Below are positions 42,648-50,445 of a DNA stretch of 50,445 nt, one piece after another. Where the stretch lies: assembly GCA_031262985.1 (NCBI GenBank), contig JAISGQ010000032.1, forward strand, positions 1-50,445, read 5' to 3'. The translations under genes and the position numbers were made by a program. Within the stretch, counting starts at the first letter, position 1. The number at the start of each line of letters is the position of its first letter. Origin of the DNA: Oscillospiraceae bacterium. Its GTDB lineage: Bacteria > Bacillota > Clostridia > Oscillospirales > Acutalibacteraceae. Under the pieces are notes generated by a model. The model did no database searches, was not told the origin of the DNA, and saw only the letters and a list, made by a program, of their open reading frames with translations.

Positions 42648-43337
42648 CTATAATTCAGGAAATAACATTCCGTCGGACATAACGAATGTTTTATCACACA
42701 TTTGAGCAATTTCAGGGTTGTGTGTAACAACAACTATTGCCTTTCCCTCATCGCGCAGCATTTTAAAGATTTGCATTATTTCTTTTGATGTAATGCTGTC
42801 GAGTGCTCCTGTGGGTTCATCGGCAAGTATTAGTTCAGGATTATTTATAATCGCTCTGGCTATAGCTATTCTTTGCCGTTGTCCGCCGGAAAGATTGCAA
42901 ACAGGTACATTCATTTTGTCTTCTATCCCAAGTTTTTTCAGGCAATCAAAAACAGCACTTTTTCTTTGAAGAGGGCTTATTCTGTTTCGAGAATAGTTAA
43001 GCGGAATTTCTATATTTTTTTGCGAAGTAAAGTTTTCAATTAGCGCAAAATCTTGTACAACAAAACCGAAAAATGAATTTCTCAGTTCTGCTTTGCCTTT
43101 TTCGTTTAACTCGTCTGTTGTTTTCCCTTTAATAAAATATTCTCCTGAAGTTTTTTCATCCAGCAAACCCATAATATTGAGGAGTGTGGATTTGCCTGAG
43201 CCTGAAGCTCCGATAATGGCTACCATTTCAAATGGCTTAACAGTAAAATTAACCTCGCGAAGAGCAACAACGCTTGCTTCTCCTTTACCGTAAATCTTGG
43301 TTACTTCCCGCATCTTGATAAGACTTTTATTTTTCAA
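42648..43337 (-). CDS. ABC transporter ATP-binding protein (MacB/LolD type)
   Basis: A 229-aa ATPase with Walker A GASGSGKSTLLN, signature [15 protein letters not shown], Walker B LILADEPTGALD and VVVTHNPEIA. This is the mechanotransmission type that works with FtsX-like permeases. It lies three bases after the stop of the permease gene at 43341-44504. The operon is more A/T-rich than its surroundings. Likely exports or extracts a peptide or lipid-linked molecule; ligand unknown. Confidence 0.88.
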   Translation of the reverse strand: MKNKSLIKMREVTKIYGKGEASVVALREVNFTVKPFEMVAIIGASGSGKSTLLNIMGLLDEKTSGEYFIKGKTTDELNEKGKAELRNSFFGFVVQDFALIENFTSQKNIEIPLNYSRNRISPLQRKSAVFDCLKKLGIEDKMNVPVCNLSGGQRQRIAIARAIINNPELILADEPTGALDSITSKEIMQIFKMLRDEGKAIVVVTHNPEIAQMCDKTFVMSDGMLFPEL

Positions 43338-43340
43338 GGC

Positions 43341-44504
43341 TTATTCGCTCCTTTTAATCATTTGAGGGATGCTTAAACGACTAAGTTTAAATAGAGGTAA
43401 CACAGATATAACAATAATTGTAATTAATTCAAGCAATAGGGTATAAAGCGTAGAGGCGGAAAAACCGGCAAACAAAACACATATAAAAAATGCTGTAAAC
43501 ATAATTATTGCTATCTGCAAAATAAATCTAATCGCTATATCCGTTTTTCTTGCGCCGCACAGAATATGAACACCAAAATCCCTTTGTTTTCGTGTTATAA
43601 AGGCGGAGATATGAGATATGATTCCCGCACAGGCAAAAATCAATATGATAATTGCAACAACAAAATTAATAGTAATTTCCGATACAACCATATCGGTATA
43701 ATTGTTGATAATATCATTCACCGACACAAATTGAATGGAGAAAAGCCCCTCATGCGCAGACCATTGAGCCAGTTCATTCAGCGAAGCCTTGTCCGACGTA
43801 GTTATTATGGTGGATGTTATTGCCATATCAAAATCTTCAAGTTTATAATATTCGTCAATTGCAAATTCAGTAATAGGGAATATAAGGGATGAATCCAGAG
43901 ATTCAGAAACAGAAGCATCCCAAATTGACGGGCTGGAAGTGTTTAACGGAAGAATTCCCACAACCTCGCATTTTAGGCTGATATCATTATTGGTGTTTAA
44001 TGTGTATTCAGCACCTAAAGGATATCTATCTTTTAAACCATAGCCCACAATAATCGGAATGACATCAGACTGATTGAAAAAATCTTCTTTTGTGAACAAG
44101 CGTCCCTTATAAGCATTTATATTAAATGTGTCAAAAAAACCATAACTTATATTTTTTTCATGTACTGTAAGCCCGCTTTCATCTTGAGAATCATAACCAA
44201 ACAGAGAATACATATTTTCACAATCGGTATTTATCAGCTTTTTATAAAATTCCCTCTGTTTAGGCAAATAAATAGCTTCGTTTGAAAAAATCTCCTCAAT
44301 CCTTTCATCTGAAGTACTATCTACTATCTTATAGCTTTCGGTGGCTTTTAATTCATCAAGGGTTTTTAGTGACTTATTCAAATCCAAAGCTTGATTAATG
44401 GAATAATTCGTAAGAAGTATTACAACAATCATTTGAATTAAAAATATTATTGTCGCTGTTTTTCCTTCAATTAGATCAAGAATAGGATAGATTAATTTTC
44501 TCAT
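43341..44504 (-). CDS. FtsX-like ABC permease 2
   Basis: A 387-aa MacB-like protein: one N-terminal transmembrane helix, a large extracytoplasmic domain of about 230 residues, then three C-terminal helices (VVAIIILIFACAGIISHISA and two more). The ATG at 44504 has GAGGTG six bases before and starts five bases after the stop of the upstream permease, indicating coupling. The two permeases presumably form a heterodimer. Confidence 0.83.
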   Translation of the reverse strand: MRKLIYPILDLIEGKTATIIFLIQMIVVILLTNYSINQALDLNKSLKTLDELKATESYKIVDSTSDERIEEIFSNEAIYLPKQREFYKKLINTDCENMYSLFGYDSQDESGLTVHEKNISYGFFDTFNINAYKGRLFTKEDFFNQSDVIPIIVGYGLKDRYPLGAEYTLNTNNDISLKCEVVGILPLNTSSPSIWDASVSESLDSSLIFPITEFAIDEYYKLEDFDMAITSTIITTSDKASLNELAQWSAHEGLFSIQFVSVNDIINNYTDMVVSEITINFVVAIIILIFACAGIISHISAFITRKQRDFGVHILCGARKTDIAIRFILQIAIIMFTAFFICVLFAGFSASTLYTLLLELITIIVISVLPLFKLSRLSIPQMIKRSE

Positions 44505-44509
44505 AGTTA

Positions 44510-45571
44510 TCACCTCGTCATTTTAGATATTTCGCCTCTTCTGTTATATGAAAATAAAACGGGCAACATAGAAGAAAACCCCGCAAATAAAGTCAGTCCA
44601 TAGGCAAAAACCAAGGTAATAACAGAAAAATCAAATCCGTCGAAAAGTATAAACTCAATATTGCTGATAATGTAAGAAAGCAAGAACGAAAATACATATG
44701 ACGCTGTAAGAACAAGCCAATAATCACGAATGAGCAGCATATTTATTTGAATGGACCGTGCACCCGTAAGCTTTCGTATAAAGAACTCTTTCCTGCGTTT
44801 TTCTATCCAAAAAGCTGAAACGCTTATTGAATTAAGTGCAATCATTAAAGCGATTAATACAATTACGATAAGAGAATAAGCCTGTGCGGAAATCGCAATT
44901 TCAAGGCTGTCCCATAAACCTGTTGTATATGGCATATCCGTTGAGACATTTCCCAATTCACTTATATCGGTTACCGTGTTTTTTATCGGCTCAACTGTAT
45001 CAATTATATATTGTCCATACGCGTTGTTTTCATAGTTTAAAACGTTTTCAGAAAATAGGTTATAATAAATTTCAGCGTCACGATTAATTGTATTTGGGTT
45101 TTTCTGGAAAACTCCAATAACCTCATAATTAATGTTGTTCACCGAAATAATTTTAATTCCATCTTCTTCTGTGCAATTTGATTCTGCTTCAGAGGATACC
45201 AAAGCCACATTTTGGTGATTTATAAAATCATCTTCATTAAAATTTCTGCCGTCTATGATATTAGGAGAAAAATCGTTTCCGTTAAAATAAATACCGCAAT
45301 ATGGGAAATAGTCTTTTTTTATAAGGGCGAATGGCACGTCATTGTTAATTTGAGAGATAAGGTCAGGTATAGTGACGGCTTGGTTGCTGGTTTCATCAGC
45401 TCTTTTAAGAGTGAAAGAGATACATTTATCGCTCAATCCAAAAGGAGCATTCCGTGCATCAATAAATGATCTTACAAGTCCCGAAAGACAAAGTGTCAGC
45501 AGTGTACCGATAATCACATTAATAGTTATCAAATTAACTGATTTTGAAAGCAAATATTTTATGATAGTCAC
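44510..45571 (-). CDS. FtsX-like ABC permease 1
   Basis: A 353-aa protein with the same one-plus-three helix layout as its neighbour (AYSLIVIVLIALMIALNSIS and later helices). The start is uncertain: GTG 45571 is very close to AAAGGA, and no better in-frame start is seen. A strong hairpin (45582-45632) lies just upstream in the leader. It heads the three-gene ABC operon. Confidence 0.8.
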   Translation of the reverse strand: MTIIKYLLSKSVNLITINVIIGTLLTLCLSGLVRSFIDARNAPFGLSDKCISFTLKRADETSNQAVTIPDLISQINNDVPFALIKKDYFPYCGIYFNGNDFSPNIIDGRNFNEDDFINHQNVALVSSEAESNCTEEDGIKIISVNNINYEVIGVFQKNPNTINRDAEIYYNLFSENVLNYENNAYGQYIIDTVEPIKNTVTDISELGNVSTDMPYTTGLWDSLEIAISAQAYSLIVIVLIALMIALNSISVSAFWIEKRRKEFFIRKLTGARSIQINMLLIRDYWLVLTASYVFSFLLSYIISNIEFILFDGFDFSVITLVFAYGLTLFAGFSSMLPVLFSYNRRGEISKMTR

Positions 45572-45581
45572 ATCCTTTGAG

Positions 45582-45632
45582 AAGGCATGCTACTCAAATA
45601 TTTTACAAAAGAAATTTTGAGAAGCATGCCTT
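45582..45632 (-). promoter_or_regulatory. Leader hairpin of the FtsX-type ABC operon
   Basis: AAGGCATGCT pairs with AGCATGCCTT over 10 bp, and inner CTCAAA with TTTGAG, about 16 bp in all with one mismatch. It ends about 11 bases before the start codon at 45571 and could be an operator or an attenuator. The rest of 45633-45930 is A/T-rich with no gene I can support. Confidence 0.55.
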
Positions 45633-45938
45633 AATGTATAAAAGTGAAATGCCAATTACAAGCTTACCATTTTATAAGTCCGTAATTTGTGTAATTTAGG
45701 CTACGTCAATGATAAGCTACGTTATGTGAACTTGTCAACATAAAATACACACAATATAACAAATATTTACAGAATAATAGTGTGGTATAGTCACAGCGAG
45801 GTCGTAAACCTTCTTTTTGCGCATAACCGTTTCCAATTATTAATAAAACAGTTTCGTTCCTGCGAAGCTGTTTTTTCTTGCTTTTTCGCGCCTGTTGTGG
45901 TAGTATTCAAGTATATTATCAACAGAAAGGAATGGTCG

Positions 45939-46958
45939 TTGAAGTTGAAAAGGATATGTGTCGTTTTGCTCCTAATCGCGGTTATTTTTTCCTCCTTGCC
46001 GGTTATGTCCGGCTGCGGCGCGGCTGTGGAGGACTTCCCCGTCGAGGCGGGAGGAGTTTTGATTGAGGAAGCACCTAAGAGAGTGATATGCCTGTCAAAC
46101 TCCTTTCTGGAGATTGTGTTCGGGCTTAGATACAACGCGCAGATAGCGGGCAGGGCATTCGACTGCAAGCTGCAGGAGGCGCAGGAGATAGCAGTCTGCG
46201 GAACTGCCGCAAGTCCGGCTATCGAGGCGATACTCGGCATGGAGAATATCGACTTGCTGATAACCGATACCACCACTCCTCAAGAGGAGCTTGACAAGCT
46301 GAAGGAAGCTAAAATAAAGTGCATGGTACTCGACAACGCTGACAGCAGGGCGTCTCTCGAGAAGCTGTACAAAACTCTCGGCTCTGTTTTCGCGGGCAAC
46401 GCGGCAGGAGCAGAGCGGGCGCAGGAGTACTTCCTTGAGCTTTTCGTCCAGCTTGACGACATAGCGCGTATGGTCTCGAAGGACGAATCGTACTCTGTTT
46501 GTATCGTTATGGACAACAGCCTCGAGAAATGCGCCACAGGCGACACCCTCGTCAACAACCTCATAGAGCTTGCCGGCGGCTTCAATGTTGCCGTCCAGTC
46601 GAGCGGCTGGGCATTTAACACATCGGACATAGCCGCCGCCGACCCCGAGATAATCTTAGCTCCCGCCTCCGCCATAAGCAGGATTAACGGAAAGCGCGAG
46701 ATTCAAGGCACTGCCGCTATGATAAATCAGGCGGTGTACGAGTTCGACACGACAATTTTCGACTGTCAGGGCGAGTCGATACTCGCCGCGACATGGCGCA
46801 TAGCCCATCTCCTCCATCCCACAATTGTGACGAAGGAGGTTGTTCCGCCCAAGTATTACTACGAGGTGGAAGAGCCGAATTATGTGATGACGAGGGAGGA
46901 GTACGACGAGTACCTCCGTCAGCAGGAGGAAGCGGAAAACGGCGAGGACGAGGAGTAG
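45939..46958 (+). CDS. Metal-chelate/cobalamin-type ABC substrate-binding lipoprotein
   Basis: A 339-aa BtuF/FepB-type binding protein. Signal peptide with lipobox MSGC at about residue 25. The fold marks are APKRVICLSNSFLEIVFGL, IEAILGMENIDLLI and a long helix between two lobes; AADPEIILAPAS lies in the second lobe. It would deliver an iron-siderophore, haem or cobalamin to an importer, but no permease or ATPase is adjacent. TTG 45939 is chosen because AAAGGA lies seven bases before. It lies 22 nt before the next gene. Confidence 0.8.
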   Translation: MKLKRICVVLLLIAVIFSSLPVMSGCGAAVEDFPVEAGGVLIEEAPKRVICLSNSFLEIVFGLRYNAQIAGRAFDCKLQEAQEIAVCGTAASPAIEAILGMENIDLLITDTTTPQEELDKLKEAKIKCMVLDNADSRASLEKLYKTLGSVFAGNAAGAERAQEYFLELFVQLDDIARMVSKDESYSVCIVMDNSLEKCATGDTLVNNLIELAGGFNVAVQSSGWAFNTSDIAAADPEIILAPASAISRINGKREIQGTAAMINQAVYEFDTTIFDCQGESILAATWRIAHLLHPTIVTKEVVPPKYYYEVEEPNYVMTREEYDEYLRQQEEAENGEDEE

Positions 46959-46980
46959 TCCTAATATGAGGTGAACAAAG

Positions 46981-47556
46981 ATGGATGAACAAAGACAAAG
47001 AAAGCTCGAACGAGCAAAAACCTATATTGATAAGCTTGCCGACGGGTGCGACCCATTTACGGACGCGCCGTTGGAGGACGACTCCGTTCTCAACAACGTG
47101 CGTCTGAGCAGGTGCTTTTTCTTCGTCTCCGAGGTGTTGCGCGAGGTCATAGACAACGGCGGAGTTGCCGTCCGCGGCGGCAGCGGCAGTTCTAAAAAAT
47201 TGCCGAGATTTGAACTGACCGCCGAGCAGTACTCCCGAATTGAGCTGTCGGAGGACGCGATACAGATAACCGACCTGTGCCAAAGGATTAACGCAGTCGC
47301 CGACCTTGACACAATGCGCAAGCTGAAGGTGACAGCCTTCGGGGCGTGGATGCTTGAAAAAGGCTTCCTTACCACTGTCACCGTAAATGACAAGAAGCAC
47401 AAAGAGCCTACTCCCGAGGGCAAGAATATCGGCATTACCTCCGAGTGGGTGGACTATCAGACCGGCGGCTACTACCGCTTGAAGTACAGCAAGAATGCAC
47501 AGCAGTTTTTGGTAGATAATTTAGAGGGTATTATGAGAATCTCCAACGGAGAGTAA
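46981..47556 (+). CDS. Conserved-looking hypothetical protein, 191 aa
   Basis: A cytoplasmic protein with an N-terminal helix rich in Lys/Arg (RQRKLERAKTYIDKLADG), an acidic DPFTDAPLEDDSVLNNVRLS segment, a central alpha/beta region and a C-terminal TSEWVDYQTGGYYRLKYSK. I recognise the style from Firmicutes genomes but not a named family. It follows the binding lipoprotein gene closely (22 nt) and shares its direction. ATG start with GAGGTGAAC. Confidence 0.6.
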   Translation: MDEQRQRKLERAKTYIDKLADGCDPFTDAPLEDDSVLNNVRLSRCFFFVSEVLREVIDNGGVAVRGGSGSSKKLPRFELTAEQYSRIELSEDAIQITDLCQRINAVADLDTMRKLKVTAFGAWMLEKGFLTTVTVNDKKHKEPTPEGKNIGITSEWVDYQTGGYYRLKYSKNAQQFLVDNLEGIMRISNGE

Positions 47557-47630
47557 ATCTCTCCTCCTCTTGATACATCACGGCGTTTCACACCTTTTTT
47601 GCGCCTTTTGTGCTTTTGTCGAATTGATTG

Positions 47631-47659
47631 TTGATTTATTAGTATAAATATGTTACAAT
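47631..47659 (+). promoter_or_regulatory. Probable promoter of nrdR
   Basis: TTGATT, 17-bp spacer, TACAAT, 46 bp upstream of the ATG at 47705. Confidence 0.6.
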
Positions 47660-47661
47660 GA

Positions 47662-47677
47662 ACACAATATATAGTAC
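47662..47677 (+). promoter_or_regulatory. Candidate NrdR box
   Basis: ACACAATATATAGTAC closely matches the palindromic NrdR box consensus ACACWATATMTWGTGT. It lies directly after the -10 of nrdR, a position suited to repression. Only one box is seen, whereas known targets usually have two. Confidence 0.5.
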
Positions 47678-47704
47678 TGCATAGTGCGTGATAGGAGTGT
47701 TTTT

Positions 47705-48160
47705 ATGAAATGTCCGTACTGTTCCTACGAGGAGAGTAAGGTTATAGATTCAAGACCGACAGATGAAGGCGAGCGTATACGCAGGAGAAGAGAGTGTATA
47801 GGCTGTGCTAAGCGTTTCACCACCTACGAGAGCATTGAAACGCTCCCCATAATTGTGGTCAAGAAGGACAAATCGAGGGAGAATTTCGACAGGAACAAGC
47901 TGCTGGCAGGTATGCTTCGTGCCTGCGCTCAGAGACCCGTACCGCTCGAAACCTTGGAGAAAGCGGTCAGTGAAATTGAGGCAAAGCTTCAAAATTCCCT
48001 TGACAGGGAGATAACCTCCACGGTTATAGGCGAGTACGCCATGGAGCAGCTCAGGCAGATTGACGAGGTGGCATATGTGCGATTTGCCTCGGTATATCGC
48101 CAGTTCGCCGATATAAATACATTTATGGACGTAATCAGCAAGCTTATGAACGACAGGTAG
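47705..48160 (+). CDS. nrdR: Transcriptional repressor of ribonucleotide reductase genes
   Basis: A 151-aa protein of standard NrdR length. The zinc ribbon is [17 protein letters not shown] and [13 protein letters not shown]; the ATP-cone follows with [16 protein letters not shown] and later [13 protein letters not shown]. It senses (d)ATP and represses nrd operons. ATG 47705 is chosen because AGGAGTG lies just before it. A candidate NrdR box in its own promoter suggests autoregulation. No nrd gene is in the window. Confidence 0.95.
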   Translation: MKCPYCSYEESKVIDSRPTDEGERIRRRRECIGCAKRFTTYESIETLPIIVVKKDKSRENFDRNKLLAGMLRACAQRPVPLETLEKAVSEIEAKLQNSLDREITSTVIGEYAMEQLRQIDEVAYVRFASVYRQFADINTFMDVISKLMNDR

Positions 48161-48266
48161 TATCGTTACTGCGTGTGATGACGGTGGGATTAGCCGATTG
48201 TCAATGTGCATGACAGTATAAAGAGAGCGCCGTAATTCATACTGCACCGATTGGAAGTGAGCGGAA

Positions 48267-48641
48267 ATGAAAATACAGGAATCGGCTGAGGATTATCTCG
48301 AAACCATACTCATTCTCGGCGATGGAGGAGACCCCGTGCGTTCTATTGACATTGCCGTCAAGCTTGGCTTTTCAAAGCCGAGCGTCAGCGTGGCGATGAA
48401 GAAGCTGCGCGAAAACGGATACATTTCGGTGGATGACAACGGGCTTATCACTCTGACTGAGCAGGGGAGAGACGTTGCCTGCAAGGTCTACGACCGCCAC
48501 ACATTTCTCACCTCATGGCTTATTTCTATCGGAGTAAGCCCCGATACTGCGCGGAATGACGCCTGCCGTATTGAACACGTTATCAGCGAGGAAAGTCTCG
48601 TTAAAATAAAGAAATTCACCGAGGGGAAAGATAATTCATAA
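48267..48641 (+). CDS. DtxR/MntR-family metal-dependent regulator
   Basis: A 124-aa protein: an N-terminal winged helix (QESAEDYLETILIL, SKPSVSVAMKKLRENGYI) followed by the dimerisation and metal region (RHTFLTSWLISIGVSPDTA, CRIEHVISEESLVKI), with His, Cys, Glu candidates for binding Mn or Fe. The SH3-like domain of DtxR is absent, as in MntR. ATG start with GAGCGGA. The regulated genes are unknown. Confidence 0.88.
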   Translation: MKIQESAEDYLETILILGDGGDPVRSIDIAVKLGFSKPSVSVAMKKLRENGYISVDDNGLITLTEQGRDVACKVYDRHTFLTSWLISIGVSPDTARNDACRIEHVISEESLVKIKKFTEGKDNS

Positions 48642-48773
48642 TTCGTAATGCGCAATTAAGGTACGGTATTCGGATTGATGGAAACACACAAGGGTCAATA
48701 TATAAATTAGTTTTTGCCTTTGGCAAAAACCGCCTTTAATTCAGCATTATAAAAAAGAGGGAACAAGTAAAAA

Positions 48774-50303
48774 ATGTCTTACTACGAAAACCAAAACCAA
48801 GAGAAGGAACAACCGCGCGAACAACAGCCGATAGCCGCAAAAACATCAATTACGGGAGATGGGAGGATTGCCGGCAATCCTCTCGGAAATGCTCCCGTAA
48901 TTTCGCTTATTCTCAAATTTTCCATTCCGTCGATTATCAGTATGCTGGTGTCGGCGGCGTATAACATCACCGACCAGATTTTTATAGGACAGCTTTTCGG
49001 GATAAGCGGCAACGCCGCCACAAACGTAGCCATGCCGATAGTCACCATCTCCATGGCACTCTCTCTGCTGATAGGAGTGGGAGGCGCGGCGAACTTCAAC
49101 CTCAACCTCGGCGCGAAGCGGCAGGAGGAGGCAAGCCGCTACATCGGCAACGGGATAGTCCTGATTGCCATAGCGGGAGTAGCCGCCTGTGTGCTGTCGC
49201 TCATATTTTTGCGTCCTCTGCTGATTGCTTTCGGAGCAACACCCGAGGTACTGCCGCTCTCACTTAACTACAGCGGAATTACCGCGCTGGGGCTTCCGTT
49301 TCTCATTCTGACAGTGGCGGGCAGTCACTTCGTCCGCGCGGACTCACGCCCTACAGCCGCTATGATATGCACAATAACGGGAGCTTTAATCAACGTAGGG
49401 CTTGACGCGCTGTTCATGTTTGTCTTCAACTGGGGCATAGCGGGTGCGGCGTGGGCTACGGTCATAGGGCAGATAATTTCGGGGATACTCACAGTCGGCT
49501 ACCTCCTCAAATTCAGGAGTGTGACACTACGCAGGCGGCATTTTCGCCTCAGCGGCAGATTTTCCGTCAGTATCGCACGCCTCGGCACTACCAGCTTTGT
49601 CAACCACTTCATCATGATGGTAGTGCAGATTGCGATGAACAACACACTGCGCTTCTACGGCGAGCAGTCGGTTTACGGCAGTACAATCCCCCTTGCCGTG
49701 GTGGGAGTAGTGACCAAGGTAAACCTCGTGGTTATCGCCTTTATCGTAGGCATAGCGCAGGGCTGTCAGCCGATATTCAGCTTCAACAGCGGCGCGGGCA
49801 ACAACTCCCGCGTGAAGGAGACGTACAAGAAGGCGTTCGAGGGGATAGTCGGAGTTTCGGTAGTGGCTTTCCTCCTATTGCAGTTTTTCCCCGACAGCAT
49901 AGCGGGCATTTTCGGCAGTGATTCGGACGCTGGCGCGAGGGAGACCTACTTCATGTTCGCGCGGAAGTATATGCGGGTGTTCATGTTCGCGGTGTTTATA
50001 AGCGGAATACAGCCGCTGTGCGCGCATTTTTTCAACTCCACGGGCAAGGCGGCGAAGGGGATTTTCCTTTCTTTGACAAGGCAGGGGCTGTTTCTTGTGC
50101 CGCTTATATTGATACTCCCGCTGTTTTTCGGGATGGACGGAGTGCTCTATGCAGGACCGATAGCGGACATTGCGGCAGTCGCGGTGTCGCTGATTATGGT
50201 TTCGCGCGAGATGAGAAAGATGAATACGGAAGATAAACTAAAATCTGTTGCCAAAGAGGCGAAGCACACGCTAAAATCTGTTGCCAAAGAGGCAAAGCAC
50301 TAA
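48774..50303 (+). CDS. MATE-family efflux transporter with a repeat-derived C-terminus
   Basis: A 509-aa transporter with about twelve membrane segments in two homologous halves; the region ILKFSIPSIISMLVSAAYNI with TDQIFIG is typical of MATE proteins, and SGIQPLCAHFFNS and similar stretches occur in the second half. It probably exports cationic drugs or metabolites against Na+ or H+. The last 21 residues contain LKSVAKEAKH twice. These are a translation of the repeat that elsewhere supplies stop codons. The native end was probably near NTEDK. Confidence 0.88.
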   Translation: MSYYENQNQEKEQPREQQPIAAKTSITGDGRIAGNPLGNAPVISLILKFSIPSIISMLVSAAYNITDQIFIGQLFGISGNAATNVAMPIVTISMALSLLIGVGGAANFNLNLGAKRQEEASRYIGNGIVLIAIAGVAACVLSLIFLRPLLIAFGATPEVLPLSLNYSGITALGLPFLILTVAGSHFVRADSRPTAAMICTITGALINVGLDALFMFVFNWGIAGAAWATVIGQIISGILTVGYLLKFRSVTLRRRHFRLSGRFSVSIARLGTTSFVNHFIMMVVQIAMNNTLRFYGEQSVYGSTIPLAVVGVVTKVNLVVIAFIVGIAQGCQPIFSFNSGAGNNSRVKETYKKAFEGIVGVSVVAFLLLQFFPDSIAGIFGSDSDAGARETYFMFARKYMRVFMFAVFISGIQPLCAHFFNSTGKAAKGIFLSLTRQGLFLVPLILILPLFFGMDGVLYAGPIADIAAVAVSLIMVSREMRKMNTEDKLKSVAKEAKHTLKSVAKEAKH

Positions 50304-50445
50304 CTTAAAACTGTTGCCAAGGACTGAAAGTTTAGGTCAAGCCTTTCCAAAGGCTTGCATGGTTCACATTCAAAATTAACTAACAAAACAATGCAAGAAA
50401 AGCCCAAAAAACCCATATGCGAAAGCTTTTTCGCGCTTTTCTTTG
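50238..50445. repeat. Multi-hairpin mosaic repeat, copy R3 (partial, reaches the window edge)
   Basis: CTAAAATCTGTTGCC starts at 50238 and again at 50271, with a variant at about 50304, followed by the TTTAGGTCAAGCCTTTCC module that R2 also has. The first two copies are in frame with the MATE gene. The rest is truncated by the end of the window. Confidence 0.8.

Overview
The window looks like a chromosomal segment of a low-GC Gram-positive anaerobe of the class Clostridia, probably a gut or rumen Ruminococcaceae/Oscillospiraceae-type organism. Supporting signs are strong AGGAGG-type ribosome sites with frequent TTG/GTG starts, a sensory-type [FeFe]-hydrogenase operon, ECF vitamin uptake, potABCD, NADP-type glutamate dehydrogenase, Amt-PII fusions, a Thr-rich surface protein, a BspA-type LRR protein, and no outer-membrane genes. 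The genus is inference. I saw no rRNA, tRNA, CRISPR array or complete transposase.

Layout. 1-2330: tail of a mobile element (small minus-strand cargo genes including DUF4314/DUF5049-like and DUF7678-like proteins, one gene with a one-base frameshift, and a repeat cluster). 2331-6471: minus-strand housekeeping (CPBP protease-like protein, CCA-adding enzyme, ECF S component beside CoaX). 6630-10550: plus-strand M20 peptidase, NusG-II protein, DUF4870-like protein and an orphan solute-binding lipoprotein. The last two are flanked by an inverted pair of multi-hairpin repeats. 10873-12867: GntR/YtrA-type ABC operon. 13303-14655: gdhA. 15647-19868: minus operon DRTGG, HATPase, sensory-type [FeFe]-hydrogenase, DRTGG, PHP, lipoprotein. 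20107-24310: potABCD. 24846-25898: TIR-LRR protein. 26064-27820: GGGtGRT protein plus Fe-S scaffold-like protein. 28397-30076 and 38990-40744: two Amt-PII fusions. Between and after these: NUDIX, an acidic one-TM protein, a GT2 glycosyltransferase, phenylacetate-CoA ligase, a large Thr-rich surface protein, a TIM-barrel isomerase, and an S1-domain protein. 42648-45571: A/T-rich MacB/FtsX-type ABC operon. 45939-50303: siderophore/cobalamin-type binding lipoprotein, a hypothetical protein, NrdR, a DtxR-family regulator and a MATE transporter.

How it fits together. GdhA and two ammonium channels that carry their own PII sensor point to growth on ammonium. Both channel genes have a strong promoter with a hairpin almost at the predicted transcript start. 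The hydrogenase operon looks like a redox or H2 signalling module, not a catabolic hydrogenase. The second strong theme is small palindromic and tandem repeats. Several families abut or overlap stop codons, and one copy has been translated into the C-terminus of the MATE transporter. The best candidates for under-described biology are the multi-hairpin repeat family, the sensory hydrogenase operon, the GGGtGRT/scaffold pair, the TIR-LRR protein and the paired Amt-PII loci.
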